A DNA stretch of 64,000 nt from positions 1 through 64,000 of the forward strand of contig JBOEHK010000001.1 of assembly GCA_050633885.1 (NCBI GenBank), in the 5' to 3' direction. The translations under genes and the position numbers were made by a program. The notes below the pieces were generated by a model, which saw nothing but the letters and a program-made list of their open reading frames with translations, had not been told where the DNA came from and did no database searches. Below, piece after piece: positions 17,440 to 26,371 of the stretch. Position 1 is the first letter of the stretch; each line of letters starts with the position of its first letter. The DNA comes from JAWSVE01 sp050633885 (GTDB lineage Bacteria > Pseudomonadota > Gammaproteobacteria > Pseudomonadales > Cellvibrionaceae).

Positions 17440-18555
17440 ATGCAACCGTCGGTTAAACCCAGTAATCCTAATTTTTCTTCGGGTCCATGTGCTAAACGCC
17501 CTGGATATAGCGTTGATTCACTTGATGTACGTTGCTTGGGTCGATCTCATCGATCATCTCTTGGAAAAGAATTGCTCGCGCAGGTTTGTTCTGACACTGC
17601 CGAAATGCTCGGATTGCCTGAAGGTTATCGAGTGGGGGTTGTTCCTGGGTCTGATACCGGTGCTGTTGAGATGGCGATGTGGTCTCTTCTTGGTGAGCGT
17701 GGTGTGGACATCATGCAGTGGGAGTCTTTTGGTAAAGGATGGCTCACTGATGTCACTAAACAATTAAAACTCGACAATGTTCGTGCTTTAGAGGCTGATT
17801 ACGGACAATTACCTAACCTTGCTGATGTCGATTTCAACAATGATGTGGTCTTCACTTGGAATGGCACAACATCAGGGGTGAAAGTACCCAATGGCGATTG
17901 GATTGATGATAACCGTGAAGGCCTAACAATTTGTGATGCGACCTCAGCGGTTTTTGCGATGGAAATGCCATGGGAAAAACTAGATGTCATTACGTTCTCT
18001 TGGCAGAAAGTATTAGGCGGTGAAGGTGCTCACGGCATGTTGGTCTTAAGTCCTCGAGCGATCGAGCGTTTAGAAACTTATACGCCAGCATGGCCGTTAC
18101 CGAAAATATTTCGACTAACTAAGGGTGGAAAATTAATTGATGGTATATTCCGTGGGGAAACGATTAATACCCCCTCTATGTTATGTGTTGCCGATTACTT
18201 AGATGCGTTGGCTTGGGTAAAAAGTTTAGGTGGTGTTTCTGGTGCGATCAAAAAATCAGAAGACAACCTTGATGTGTTGAAATCATTTGTAACCGAAAAT
18301 GATTGGGTTAATTTTTTGGCTGAAGATGATTCGACAATCTCGAATACCAGTGTTTGCTTGTCAGTAAATGCTGAAGCCGATCAAATAAAACAAATGGTCA
18401 AATTGCTTGATAAAGAAGGTGTTGCTTATGATATCGGCGCCTACAGAGATGCGCCTCCCGGTTTGCGAATTTGGTGTGGAGCAACTGTTGAAGCAAATGA
18501 TTTAAAAGCGTTATGCCCGTGGTTGGTTTGGGCATACGAGCAAGTAACGAAGTAA
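17440..18555 (+). CDS. serC: Phosphoserine aminotransferase, Methanosarcina/alphaproteobacterial type
   Basis: SerC converts 3-phosphohydroxypyruvate and glutamate to phosphoserine with PLP, the second step of serine synthesis. The opening NPNFSSGPCAKRPG, LGRSHRSSLGK, VPGSDTGAVEMAMWSLLG and WESFGKGWLTDVTKQLKL match the variant family first defined in Caulobacter, Mesorhizobium and Methanosarcina, not the E. coli type. The PLP lysine is most likely in SWQKVLGGEGAHG (about residue 187). GAGGA stands five bases before the ATG. It is followed 52 bases later by serA, so the two probably form a serine operon ended by the 19811 terminator. Confidence 0.93.
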   Translation: MQPSVKPSNPNFSSGPCAKRPGYSVDSLDVRCLGRSHRSSLGKELLAQVCSDTAEMLGLPEGYRVGVVPGSDTGAVEMAMWSLLGERGVDIMQWESFGKGWLTDVTKQLKLDNVRALEADYGQLPNLADVDFNNDVVFTWNGTTSGVKVPNGDWIDDNREGLTICDATSAVFAMEMPWEKLDVITFSWQKVLGGEGAHGMLVLSPRAIERLETYTPAWPLPKIFRLTKGGKLIDGIFRGETINTPSMLCVADYLDALAWVKSLGGVSGAIKKSEDNLDVLKSFVTENDWVNFLAEDDSTISNTSVCLSVNAEADQIKQMVKLLDKEGVAYDIGAYRDAPPGLRIWCGATVEANDLKALCPWLVWAYEQVTK

Positions 18556-18607
18556 ATTTTTATAATCGTTACTGGAAAGATTTATTTTTCTTATAGGAAG
18601 TTAAGTC

Positions 18608-19783
18608 ATGTTTAAAATCAAAACATACAATGCCATTTCGGTTAAAGGGCTAGATCGTTTTAGTCGTGAGAAATATGAAGTCGCGAGTGAAGTGGGCCAC
18701 CCTGATGGATATATTTTAAGAAGCCATAAGTTACACGGCGAAGAGATACCTTCAACTGTTAAAGCAATTGCTCGTGCTGGTGCTGGTGTCAATAATATCC
18801 CGGTTGATGATTACACAAAGCAGGGCGTTGTTGTATTCAATACCCCAGGTGCAAATGCAAATGCGGTTAAAGAGTTAGTATTAGCGGGTTTGCTATTGAG
18901 TTCACGCGGTATTGTTAGCGGGATGAATTTTGTATCGACGTTAGGTGATATGAAAGATGCTGGCGAGATGAGTAAATTACTTGAAGCAGAGAAGAAGCGC
19001 TTTGCAGGTAGCGAACTAGCGGGGAAAAAATTAGGTGTTGTTGGCCTTGGTGCTATCGGGTCAATGGTAGCAGAGATGGGATTAGCATTGGGCATGGATG
19101 TGGCCGGATATGATCCAGCATTATCGGTTGAAGCAGCATGGCGCTTACCAAGCCAAGTGATTCGCAAGGAAAATTTGCAGGCATTGTTATCTCACGCAGA
19201 TTACATTACGTTGCATGTTCCAGCCATTGAACCAACAAAAAATATGATTAACGCAGAAGCGTTAAAATCCGTGAAAAAAGGTGCCGTACTATTAAACTTT
19301 GCTCGTGATGCCATTGTTGATTCAAAAGCGATTGTAGATAGCTTAGATGCAGGACAACTAGGGCAGTATATTTGTGATTTTCCTGAACCGTGCTTAATTG
19401 GTCGAACTGATGTGACTGCGATGCCGCATATCGGCGCGAGCACTGCAGAGGCTGAAGAAAACTGCGCAGTAATGGCTGCTAATCAATTAATGGATTATTT
19501 GGAAAATGGCAATATTGTAAATTCTGTTAATTTTCCAGCAGTGCAGATGTCTCGAACAACAGGCTGCAGAATTACTTTCGTGAATGAAAATGTTTCTGGC
19601 GTATTAGGAAATGTGTTAACCGTTTTGGCGGCTCAAAACCTTAATGTTGTTGATATGATGAATAAAAGCCGTGGTGATATTGCCTACAATATTGTCGATC
19701 TAGAGCAAACACCTTCTGATGATGCGATTAAAGCAATCGAAAAAGTTGAGCATGTGAAGGGTATTAGGGTACTTTCTTGCTAA
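18608..19783 (+). CDS. serA: D-3-phosphoglycerate dehydrogenase
   Basis: SerA oxidises 3-phosphoglycerate with NAD, the first step of serine synthesis. The 391-residue protein has a substrate domain, an NAD-binding GLGAIG motif (about 143-148), the catalytic Arg in NFARDAIVD (about 232), a PEP glutamate (in DFPEPCL) and the catalytic His in MPHIGAST (about 278). A C-terminal ACT domain (about 320-391, FVNENVSGVLGNVLTVLA) suggests serine feedback. The usual RG dipeptide reads RD here, a minor variation. It is transcribed with serC and stopped by a strong terminator. Confidence 0.95.
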   Translation: MFKIKTYNAISVKGLDRFSREKYEVASEVGHPDGYILRSHKLHGEEIPSTVKAIARAGAGVNNIPVDDYTKQGVVVFNTPGANANAVKELVLAGLLLSSRGIVSGMNFVSTLGDMKDAGEMSKLLEAEKKRFAGSELAGKKLGVVGLGAIGSMVAEMGLALGMDVAGYDPALSVEAAWRLPSQVIRKENLQALLSHADYITLHVPAIEPTKNMINAEALKSVKKGAVLLNFARDAIVDSKAIVDSLDAGQLGQYICDFPEPCLIGRTDVTAMPHIGASTAEAEENCAVMAANQLMDYLENGNIVNSVNFPAVQMSRTTGCRITFVNENVSGVLGNVLTVLAAQNLNVVDMMNKSRGDIAYNIVDLEQTPSDDAIKAIEKVEHVKGIRVLSC

Positions 19784-19810
19784 TATATTGTTCTTGGTGA
19801 ATGCTGACTA

Positions 19811-19839
19811 AAAGCCCTGTATATACAGGGCTTTTTTTT
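19811..19839 (+). terminator. Rho-independent terminator after serA
   Basis: A near-perfect hairpin, AAAGCCCTGT paired with ACAGGGCTTT around a short AT loop, is followed by a run of eight T. Confidence 0.92.
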
Positions 19840-19952
19840 GCTTTCTCAAAATAGGAAGTTATTAGAAATGTGTTTTGTTTCTTTGGGCAACTATCGTTAT
19901 ATTGTAGATAAGTTTAATGCAGATAATAAAACAATAAAGATAGGCAGCTCTA

Positions 19953-21302
19953 ATGGAATCATCAGATAAATCTTTCCCATGGCAATCACGAAAAGGTTGG
20001 AAAACAAATAGAATAAGTTCAAGAGGTATTGTTCCCGTTGTAATACTGTGGGTCGTATCGATTATTTTAGTGATAGTTGGTTTTTTTATTTGGCAGAAAA
20101 CATCGTTATCATTTGTTAGTCTGACTAAGTTCGAATGGGTTAAAGAATTTAAGGGGAACAAATGGTTTATTCCCCTAGCTGTATTTCTCCTGATCTCTTT
20201 ATTGGTTTTTGTGCAAACTTTATTGTTCACTTTTCGATATCGTCGTTTTGGGAAAGTGGAGTATGTCATGGACCCTTATCCCGGTGGGATAGGTGGGCAT
20301 GTCGGAGGCAATATAGAAATAGGAAACCTCGATTATCATGTTGCTAGCGAGTCTCCTGATGCTTTCCAAATAATTTTAGAGTGCGTTTATTCTTACGTCA
20401 CAGGAACTGGGAAAAACCGATCAAGAAAAGAAAAGATTAAGTGGGCTGAGTCCGGAAGCGGAAAATTGCAGCGAGCAACACGAGGTAGCACGTTGGTTTT
20501 TCGTTTTGATGTTCCTGAAGGGTTGCATGAGTCGGATATCAAACAATCTGGGGATCATTATTTTTGGCGTTTGAAAATAAACGCAGATTTACCTGGTCTT
20601 GATTTAAAGCGTAGTTTTAATATTCCAGTATTTGCTACTGGAGAGCATTCAAAACATGTGGATCATGATTTAAGTGCTCAAGCAGATTTATTGAGAGAAA
20701 AAGCGTCGTTAGAAAAAGAAAAAGCTATACAACGAGGCCAATTTCATTTAACCGATTTAGGTAGGGTGGCAAAAATAAAACATTTAGGGAGTGAATTAAG
20801 TTTGCACTTCCCTATGTTCAGAAACAAAGCGCTAACCGTTTTTGCATTAATATTTTCATTGGGGTTTGGTTTAGCTGTCTTTGGAATTAATGGAGGTATG
20901 ACGGGTGGGTTGAGCTTCGGCAGCACATTTAGTCTGCTAAAACTTTTATTTTCCTTACCTTTTGCACTGGTTGCTTTTTTTGCAACTATTGCTGCGATCT
21001 ATTTGCCGTTTAACAATCTGAGAGTTACGGTTAGCCGGCAAAAAATAAAAATTATACGTAAACTGTTGTTTATCCCTGTCTATGTGAAGACCTTGCCAAT
21101 TACTGATGTTAGCCAGTTGATCATTAAAAAGTCAGGCAGTACAGGTCAAGGGATCCATAAAGTTGAGCATTATAAAATACTTGCTGTCACTAGAGAGCAT
21201 AAAAAAGTAACTATAGCGGAAGATATTAATGGGCAAGACTTAGCAGAACACTTTAAAAATTATTTATCTTCTACAATAGGTATCAGTGAGCTGTTTAGGT
21301 AG
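19953..21302 (+). CDS. Multi-domain membrane protein of unknown function
   Basis: The 449-residue protein has two N-terminal transmembrane helices (about 27-47 and 71-90), a central beta-rich domain (about 100-230) whose GGNIEIGN, SGKLQRATRGSTLVFRFDVP and FWRLKINADLPG segments resemble an arrestin- or immunoglobulin-like fold, then two more helices (about 290-312 and 328-352). A C-terminal soluble part follows (about 355-449). I do not recognise a named family. The next gene is a small DUF1272 protein 61 bases downstream, perhaps in the same unit. Confidence 0.7.
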   Translation: MESSDKSFPWQSRKGWKTNRISSRGIVPVVILWVVSIILVIVGFFIWQKTSLSFVSLTKFEWVKEFKGNKWFIPLAVFLLISLLVFVQTLLFTFRYRRFGKVEYVMDPYPGGIGGHVGGNIEIGNLDYHVASESPDAFQIILECVYSYVTGTGKNRSRKEKIKWAESGSGKLQRATRGSTLVFRFDVPEGLHESDIKQSGDHYFWRLKINADLPGLDLKRSFNIPVFATGEHSKHVDHDLSAQADLLREKASLEKEKAIQRGQFHLTDLGRVAKIKHLGSELSLHFPMFRNKALTVFALIFSLGFGLAVFGINGGMTGGLSFGSTFSLLKLLFSLPFALVAFFATIAAIYLPFNNLRVTVSRQKIKIIRKLLFIPVYVKTLPITDVSQLIIKKSGSTGQGIHKVEHYKILAVTREHKKVTIAEDINGQDLAEHFKNYLSSTIGISELFR

Positions 21303-21363
21303 CTTGGTTTTAGATGTGTATGCAAGATGTTGTTAGAAAGTATGTTGATTAGGAGTCATTGGA

Positions 21364-21672
21364 ATGCTGGAGCTTAGGCCAAACTGCGAAAGTTGTGATA
21401 AGGATTTACCTGCTAGTTCAAGAGACGCAAAAATTTGCAGTTATGAATGTACTTTTTGTGCAGATTGCGTTGAAAATGTTTTGTTTGATGTATGTCCAAA
21501 TTGTGGGGGAGGGTTTTCTTCTAGACCGATTCGTCCTTTGGTATCGAGAAGGGCAGGAGTAGGACTTGAGTATCATCCAGCTTCGGTTAAGCGTATTCAT
21601 ACAAAGTATTCTAGTGAAGAAATAAAAGAATTTTCAGAGAAAATAAAAGACATACCTTTGGAACTGCGATAA
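21364..21672 (+). CDS. DUF1272 domain zinc-ribbon protein
   Basis: The 102-residue protein opens with MLELRPNCESCDKDLP and continues with paired cysteines (CSYECTFCADC, then VCPNCGG), eight or more in all within the first 52 residues. This is the DUF1272 pattern, a small cysteine-rich zinc-binding domain of unknown role. The last 45 residues are a polar extension. AGGAG eight bases before the ATG supports the start. Its stop codon directly abuts the stop of the facing lipoprotein gene. Confidence 0.85.
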   Translation: MLELRPNCESCDKDLPASSRDAKICSYECTFCADCVENVLFDVCPNCGGGFSSRPIRPLVSRRAGVGLEYHPASVKRIHTKYSSEEIKEFSEKIKDIPLELR

Positions 21673-22209
21673 TTATTCTTGTTTTACCTCTTCTTCTGCA
21701 TCCATTATCTTCATCTTGGGTGCAGTTTTCTCAAGGTCTTGAAATGTGTTTGTAGAATTCTTTGGCTCGGGTGTCGATATTGCTAACGCAAATGTCTTGC
21801 TTTGGTTGCCGTTATCGGTTGTGATTGCTGTATGAATAGTGAGGTAATATTTACCCTCTTCTGATAGAGATATGGCCAAAGGGATATTCAGTTTTTCGTT
21901 AGCTGCAACGTCCTGAGAGAATGCCTGTATACCTTCAACAATAATACCCTCTTTTGAGCTAACCGAAATAGCAAGAGTACCTGCTATGCCTGATGTAACG
22001 CTTAGCGTTAGATTTTCTCTCTCTCCTAAATAGCTTACGCCATCATAGTTATGAGTCAATTGAATGGGCGCGCTTGGTTTTCCTGTGTGCGAAGATGTTG
22101 TTCGATTTTTTTCATGCGTTGCAGCTGGCGTAACTTGACCACAACCAGCAACAAGGCCCGATACAAACATATAGATGAAGGTTGCAATAAAAATTTTCTT
22201 GGAAAACAT
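21673..22209 (-). CDS. Lipoprotein with a beta-sandwich-like domain
   Basis: The product is 178 residues from the ATG at 22209 (MFSKKIFIATF...), with a hydrophobic signal and lipobox LVAGC (Cys about 23), so it is probably an outer- or inner-membrane lipoprotein. The mature part looks like one all-beta domain (GIAGTLAISVSSKEGI, EKLNIPLAISLSEEGKYYLTIH), followed by a low-complexity charged tail. No function is recognised. It begins 11 bases after the stop of the HExxH lipoprotein and is almost certainly co-transcribed with it. A longer in-frame start at 22284 would overlap that gene and is less likely. Confidence 0.7.
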   Translation of the reverse strand: MFSKKIFIATFIYMFVSGLVAGCGQVTPAATHEKNRTTSSHTGKPSAPIQLTHNYDGVSYLGERENLTLSVTSGIAGTLAISVSSKEGIIVEGIQAFSQDVAANEKLNIPLAISLSEEGKYYLTIHTAITTDNGNQSKTFALAISTPEPKNSTNTFQDLEKTAPKMKIMDAEEEVKQE

Positions 22210-22219
22210 GATTTTTCTC

Positions 22220-24499
22220 TTAGTTAATTTGTACACTAAAGCAGACATCTTTACCTGAGTCAGTATAAATATTATTGGCATCATAAATCTCTAATAAATA
22301 CGTATCGGCAGGCAGTCCACCGTTCCAGATTTCACTATCTACGGCATCTGATTCGCTGATGGCGATAGGGGTCCTATTCCTCCAAAGAAGAAAGTCAGGA
22401 TCAGAATTTAAATCGCCACTCGTGCGCGTTACTGTGATGGAATAATTGCTTGAGCTTGGGGTTGAGAATATGGCGAACTGAGTATTACCCAGTTTGTTAG
22501 CGGTACCAAAATTATCAAAGCTACAAAAAACTTCAGCTGAGCCACCAACAGTGATGGTTTGATATATTGGTAACGTTCTAGCATCTCCTCCATCATTGGT
22601 TTCGTTTATTCCTGTTGCATTATCTACGATGAAATTGTGCGAACTAATTAAGCTATTAATATCGCTAACCGTTGATGGAGAGGTCGGTGACAATTGATTT
22701 TTTAATTCGTCAAAAAATAAATACAACGTTGTAAATGCGTCAGCTGATAGATAATTTGTTGAAGAGAGAGCATCATAAATCGGTGTAAAGCCTAAGCTAA
22801 CATTGTCTGCTCCGTCATTATCCAGATCAGATATATCGTAAATGATGGAGCCTGCTGTGGCTTCACTGTACCAACCTTTGTTCGAGAAATTATTATTTTC
22901 CAGATTAAAATTAAAGCCGCTGATTTGGTCATCACCATCACTGTCTCTATAGATCGGATCGTCTAGAGCGATACCGGAAATGGCGTTACATAACCCTTCA
23001 CTCAAGGCCACGCGAGGGTCGAGTTTGTCTTGATTAGAATGGGGTCCACCAATTGATTCATCACGAGACAAACTATCAGTGAGGTAATGACACCATTCAT
23101 GAACGATGACATGTTGATCATATTCATCAGTGTCGGTATCTGCAGCTCCTAGAAGATAGATGTGGCCTTCAGAGGGCGAATAGTAAGACGTCCCGATATC
23201 GCCATCCTCTATCGCGCCGCTTGCCGGCCTGTTGTTTTCGCTCCATCTAATTTCAGAGAAGGGAAAAATGACATCAGCATCTGCTGAAATAATGAGTTGA
23301 AGAGCGGTATAAATAGTATCAAGAACTGCAAACGGCGCAGCGACACGAGGCTGGCTGTATTCGCTGCCGTCCCAACCTGACGGGGCGTGCAGATCACGAA
23401 TAGAGTTTGCTGTGCCGGTGCTTATGAGTGCGCCCTGCATGGCATAAAGAGAGTTACTGTTTGTGTTATCAGTGACGCTAAATTCCCACGATGGACTGGA
23501 AGGAGATGGAGGACTTTTTGTAGAAGAGATGACACGAACTCGGACAAGCGTATTGACCGCGACAGAAAATTGATAGTCTCCTTGAGTGTCCGTTAGTGTT
23601 GAGTCGATAACGTTGTCGTTTGAGTCAACTAATTGCACCTCAACTAGCCGTGCAACTTTCGGAAAGGTGGATAAATAATCGAGACCGTTGGTAAAATTAT
23701 TGTGCGGTACAAAATCAAAAGTAATATTTCCTGATAAAAGAACATTTGATCCTGCACTTGTTTTATTGATAGTAATGGATACATCGTTTCCGATATTGTT
23801 TACGTCATCCGATAGAGATATCGATAGGGTAATGACTCCAGCACTTAGTGTGCTGATGTTGATGTTATTCAATGGTTGAGAGGTAGATGCTATGACACTT
23901 GTTCCACTAATCAATCCGCTAGCTTCATCACTAATAGAATAGTGAAGCGTGTCACCTGTATTTTCAGAGCCGGAAGTGACAGTAAAAGAAAAATTAGCTT
24001 CGTTAGCTTCATTAATTTCTGGAATTGATGTTGACACTGAGTAGTTGTCAGGAGCAAGAGTATCTTTAACTAATGTTGGCCCAGTTGGCGAACTTTGGTT
24101 TCCAGCCGCATCTTCTAAAATAATTTGAAAATCAATATTTCCATCAGCTAACGTTGCTAAGGAAATATTTTGAATCGAAAATGAAGACGATGTTACATTG
24201 GCTTCGCCCTGTATCGTTGTATTGAAAATATCGCTAAAGCTGTAAACTGCCGTTGTTCCTGCTTCGGCAGAAGAAACGTCAATAGTGTAGTTGTCAACAT
24301 TACTGAGAGAAATTGCATTGAGTTGTAATGCTGGAACAGATGGAGCCGTGGTGTCTGGAGCTGGCGTTGATGATCCGCCACCGCCGCCTCCGCAAGCAGA
24401 AATAATAAATGTAGAGAAAATAATAGACAGAATAATCGTTATTCTTTGTATTGTTTCAGGCGTCTCTGTGAAGTCCGGAGTGTTTTTTTTCAAAGTCAT
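22220..24499 (-). CDS. Large surface lipoprotein with Ig-like repeats and a HExxH metalloprotease motif
   Basis: The 759-residue protein has a lipoprotein signal ending in ISAC (Cys36) followed by six glycines, a common surface-lipoprotein linker. Two or more immunoglobulin-like domains (about 50-250) with the D-x-TAPS/DTLAPD linker follow, then a carboxypeptidase-like beta domain (about 255-345) and a catalytic region. That region holds HEWCH (467-471), a zinc HExxH motif, followed by SEGLCNAISG. A bacterial pre-peptidase-like C-terminal domain (about 640-759) completes it. I infer a secreted zinc peptidase; the substrate is unknown. Confidence 0.78.
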   Translation of the reverse strand: MTLKKNTPDFTETPETIQRITIILSIIFSTFIISACGGGGGGSSTPAPDTTAPSVPALQLNAISLSNVDNYTIDVSSAEAGTTAVYSFSDIFNTTIQGEANVTSSSFSIQNISLATLADGNIDFQIILEDAAGNQSSPTGPTLVKDTLAPDNYSVSTSIPEINEANEANFSFTVTSGSENTGDTLHYSISDEASGLISGTSVIASTSQPLNNINISTLSAGVITLSISLSDDVNNIGNDVSITINKTSAGSNVLLSGNITFDFVPHNNFTNGLDYLSTFPKVARLVEVQLVDSNDNVIDSTLTDTQGDYQFSVAVNTLVRVRVISSTKSPPSPSSPSWEFSVTDNTNSNSLYAMQGALISTGTANSIRDLHAPSGWDGSEYSQPRVAAPFAVLDTIYTALQLIISADADVIFPFSEIRWSENNRPASGAIEDGDIGTSYYSPSEGHIYLLGAADTDTDEYDQHVIVHEWCHYLTDSLSRDESIGGPHSNQDKLDPRVALSEGLCNAISGIALDDPIYRDSDGDDQISGFNFNLENNNFSNKGWYSEATAGSIIYDISDLDNDGADNVSLGFTPIYDALSSTNYLSADAFTTLYLFFDELKNQLSPTSPSTVSDINSLISSHNFIVDNATGINETNDGGDARTLPIYQTITVGGSAEVFCSFDNFGTANKLGNTQFAIFSTPSSSNYSITVTRTSGDLNSDPDFLLWRNRTPIAISESDAVDSEIWNGGLPADTYLLEIYDANNIYTDSGKDVCFSVQIN

Positions 24500-24728
24500 T
24501 ACAGCCGTATCAATGAAAATGTGGTTGCAGTTTTTTTAGGTCAGTTTTTCAGATAATCATAGCATATCAATAGATTGGCGCTTAGGATTCCCGATAACTG
24601 ATCGGTATTTTTTGGAGTTTGGTCGCAAGTTCTCGTTTTGCTTGTTGCTTTTTTGTTTGTTGAAGCTTCTTCTGATGCTGTCATAATGAAAAGTTATAAT
24701 ACAAATTATATTGGATAAAGAGTCATTT

Positions 24729-26354
24729 ATGAGTGCTGAATTAAGACAAAAGAATTTAAATCAATTTGAGTCTGAGTGTTTTGATACATTAATCATCGGT
24801 GGTGGAATAAATGGTGCCGTCTCTGCGGCGGCTGCATCTGCTAAGGGTGCTCGCGTGGCCCTCGTTGAGCGTAGTGACTTCTCGAGTTGTTCTAGTTCAA
24901 ATTCGTCAAACTTGGCGTGGGGGGGGATCAAATATTTAGAGAATGGTGAGCTTATGTTGGTGAGTAAGTTGTGCCGAAGCCGAAATCATTTGATGCGCCA
25001 TTATCCCTCGAGTGTAAAAGAAATTCGTTTTTTTACGACGATCAAAAAAGGTTTTCGTATGCCGACCTTTTTTGTTTTTCTAGGTTCAGTATTTTATTGG
25101 TTAATGGGCGCTTGTTTTACAAAAGCACCTCGGTATTTGAGCCTGCGGCGCATAAAAAACGAAGAGCCTGTTATTAATACCGAAGGAGTTGCTGGCGGTC
25201 TCGAATATTCTGACTGTTATTTGCCTGATAACGACTCCCGTTTTGTTTTTCGGTTTATCCGAAAAGCGATGGAAAAAGGATGCGTCGCTGCAAATTATGT
25301 GGAAGCAAAGAAATCTGTTTTTGACAATGGTGTATGGATAACGCAGGTAGAAGATCGAAAAAGTGGTGATGTTTTTGCGATACGTTCTAAGTCGATCGTG
25401 AATGCTTGTGGTCCTTTTGTTGACCAATACAATGCCATCAATGGGCGAGAGACAAGTCACCAACATGTTTTTTCAAAAGGCGTTCATTTAATTGTTGATA
25501 AAATAACAAACCACGAAAGAATATTGGCATTTTTTGCCAGTGATGGCCGTTTGTTTTTTGTGATCCCTATGGGACCCAAAACTTGTATTGGAACGACTGA
25601 TACTCCGGTTGAAAACCCTATATCAAAAGTTACTGAAGAAGATCGTCAATTTATTCTCGGTAATGCCAATCATTTATTAAATCTAAAAAAAGAATTAACA
25701 GTTAACGATATTGTGTCTGAACGTTGTGGCGTAAGACCTCTAGCAATAGAATTAGGAGACGATGGAGAAGCAGATTGGATTCATTTGTCACGTAAGCATG
25801 CAATAGATGTCGATAAAAAAGAAAACTTTATCAGTATTTTTGGGGGAAAATTAACAGACTGTGTGAATGTTGGAGAGGAGGTTGTGAGTATTTTAAAAGA
25901 AATGAATCTCGACGTGCCTTTTGATGATGACGCTGCTCTTTGGTATGGAGAGCCGAGTGCAGCATTGAAAAAAGCTTTTATGTCCCTAGCCAGCGAGTAT
26001 AACATTGATTCCAGGGTGGACACTCTATCAGGCGAACCCTTATCAGAGAGAATTTGGCGTCGCTATGGAGAATTAGCAAATGGGTTGCTGGAAAAAATTA
26101 AAAATGATCCGAAAGCATTAGAAAAGCCAATAGAGGAAATAGAGTACACGCGTTGTGAGCTCGAGTTGATGGCTGAAACTGAAATGATCATCACGTTAGA
26201 TGATTTTTTGCGTCGTCGAAGCAAAGTATCTTTGGTGTTAAAAAAAGAAACATTGATGTCAAATTCTGGGCTTGAAGAGTTGTGTACTATTTTATTTGGC
26301 GAAAAGGCTAATGAAAAGTATGAGGAATATCGACAAAAAATATCTCGGCGTTAA
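24729..26354 (+). CDS. GlpD-family FAD-dependent glycerol-3-phosphate dehydrogenase-like protein
   Basis: The N-terminus holds a dinucleotide-binding IIGGGINGAVSA motif (FAD) and VALVERSDFSSCSSSNSS, typical of respiratory glycerol-3-phosphate dehydrogenases. The substrate-region signature, SSKLIHGGLRYL in E. coli GlpD, here reads SSNLAWGGIKYL, and the C-terminal GlpD cap domain (about 400-541) is retained with IWRRYGELANGL. It therefore belongs to the family but may not act on glycerol 3-phosphate. The ATG at 24729 was chosen over an upstream TTG at 24711; TATAAT at 24695-24700 may be a -10 box. No glpK or glpF is adjacent. Confidence 0.8.
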   Translation: MSAELRQKNLNQFESECFDTLIIGGGINGAVSAAAASAKGARVALVERSDFSSCSSSNSSNLAWGGIKYLENGELMLVSKLCRSRNHLMRHYPSSVKEIRFFTTIKKGFRMPTFFVFLGSVFYWLMGACFTKAPRYLSLRRIKNEEPVINTEGVAGGLEYSDCYLPDNDSRFVFRFIRKAMEKGCVAANYVEAKKSVFDNGVWITQVEDRKSGDVFAIRSKSIVNACGPFVDQYNAINGRETSHQHVFSKGVHLIVDKITNHERILAFFASDGRLFFVIPMGPKTCIGTTDTPVENPISKVTEEDRQFILGNANHLLNLKKELTVNDIVSERCGVRPLAIELGDDGEADWIHLSRKHAIDVDKKENFISIFGGKLTDCVNVGEEVVSILKEMNLDVPFDDDAALWYGEPSAALKKAFMSLASEYNIDSRVDTLSGEPLSERIWRRYGELANGLLEKIKNDPKALEKPIEEIEYTRCELELMAETEMIITLDDFLRRRSKVSLVLKKETLMSNSGLEELCTILFGEKANEKYEEYRQKISRR

Positions 26355-26371
26355 TTGTCAAAGTGTAAAGT

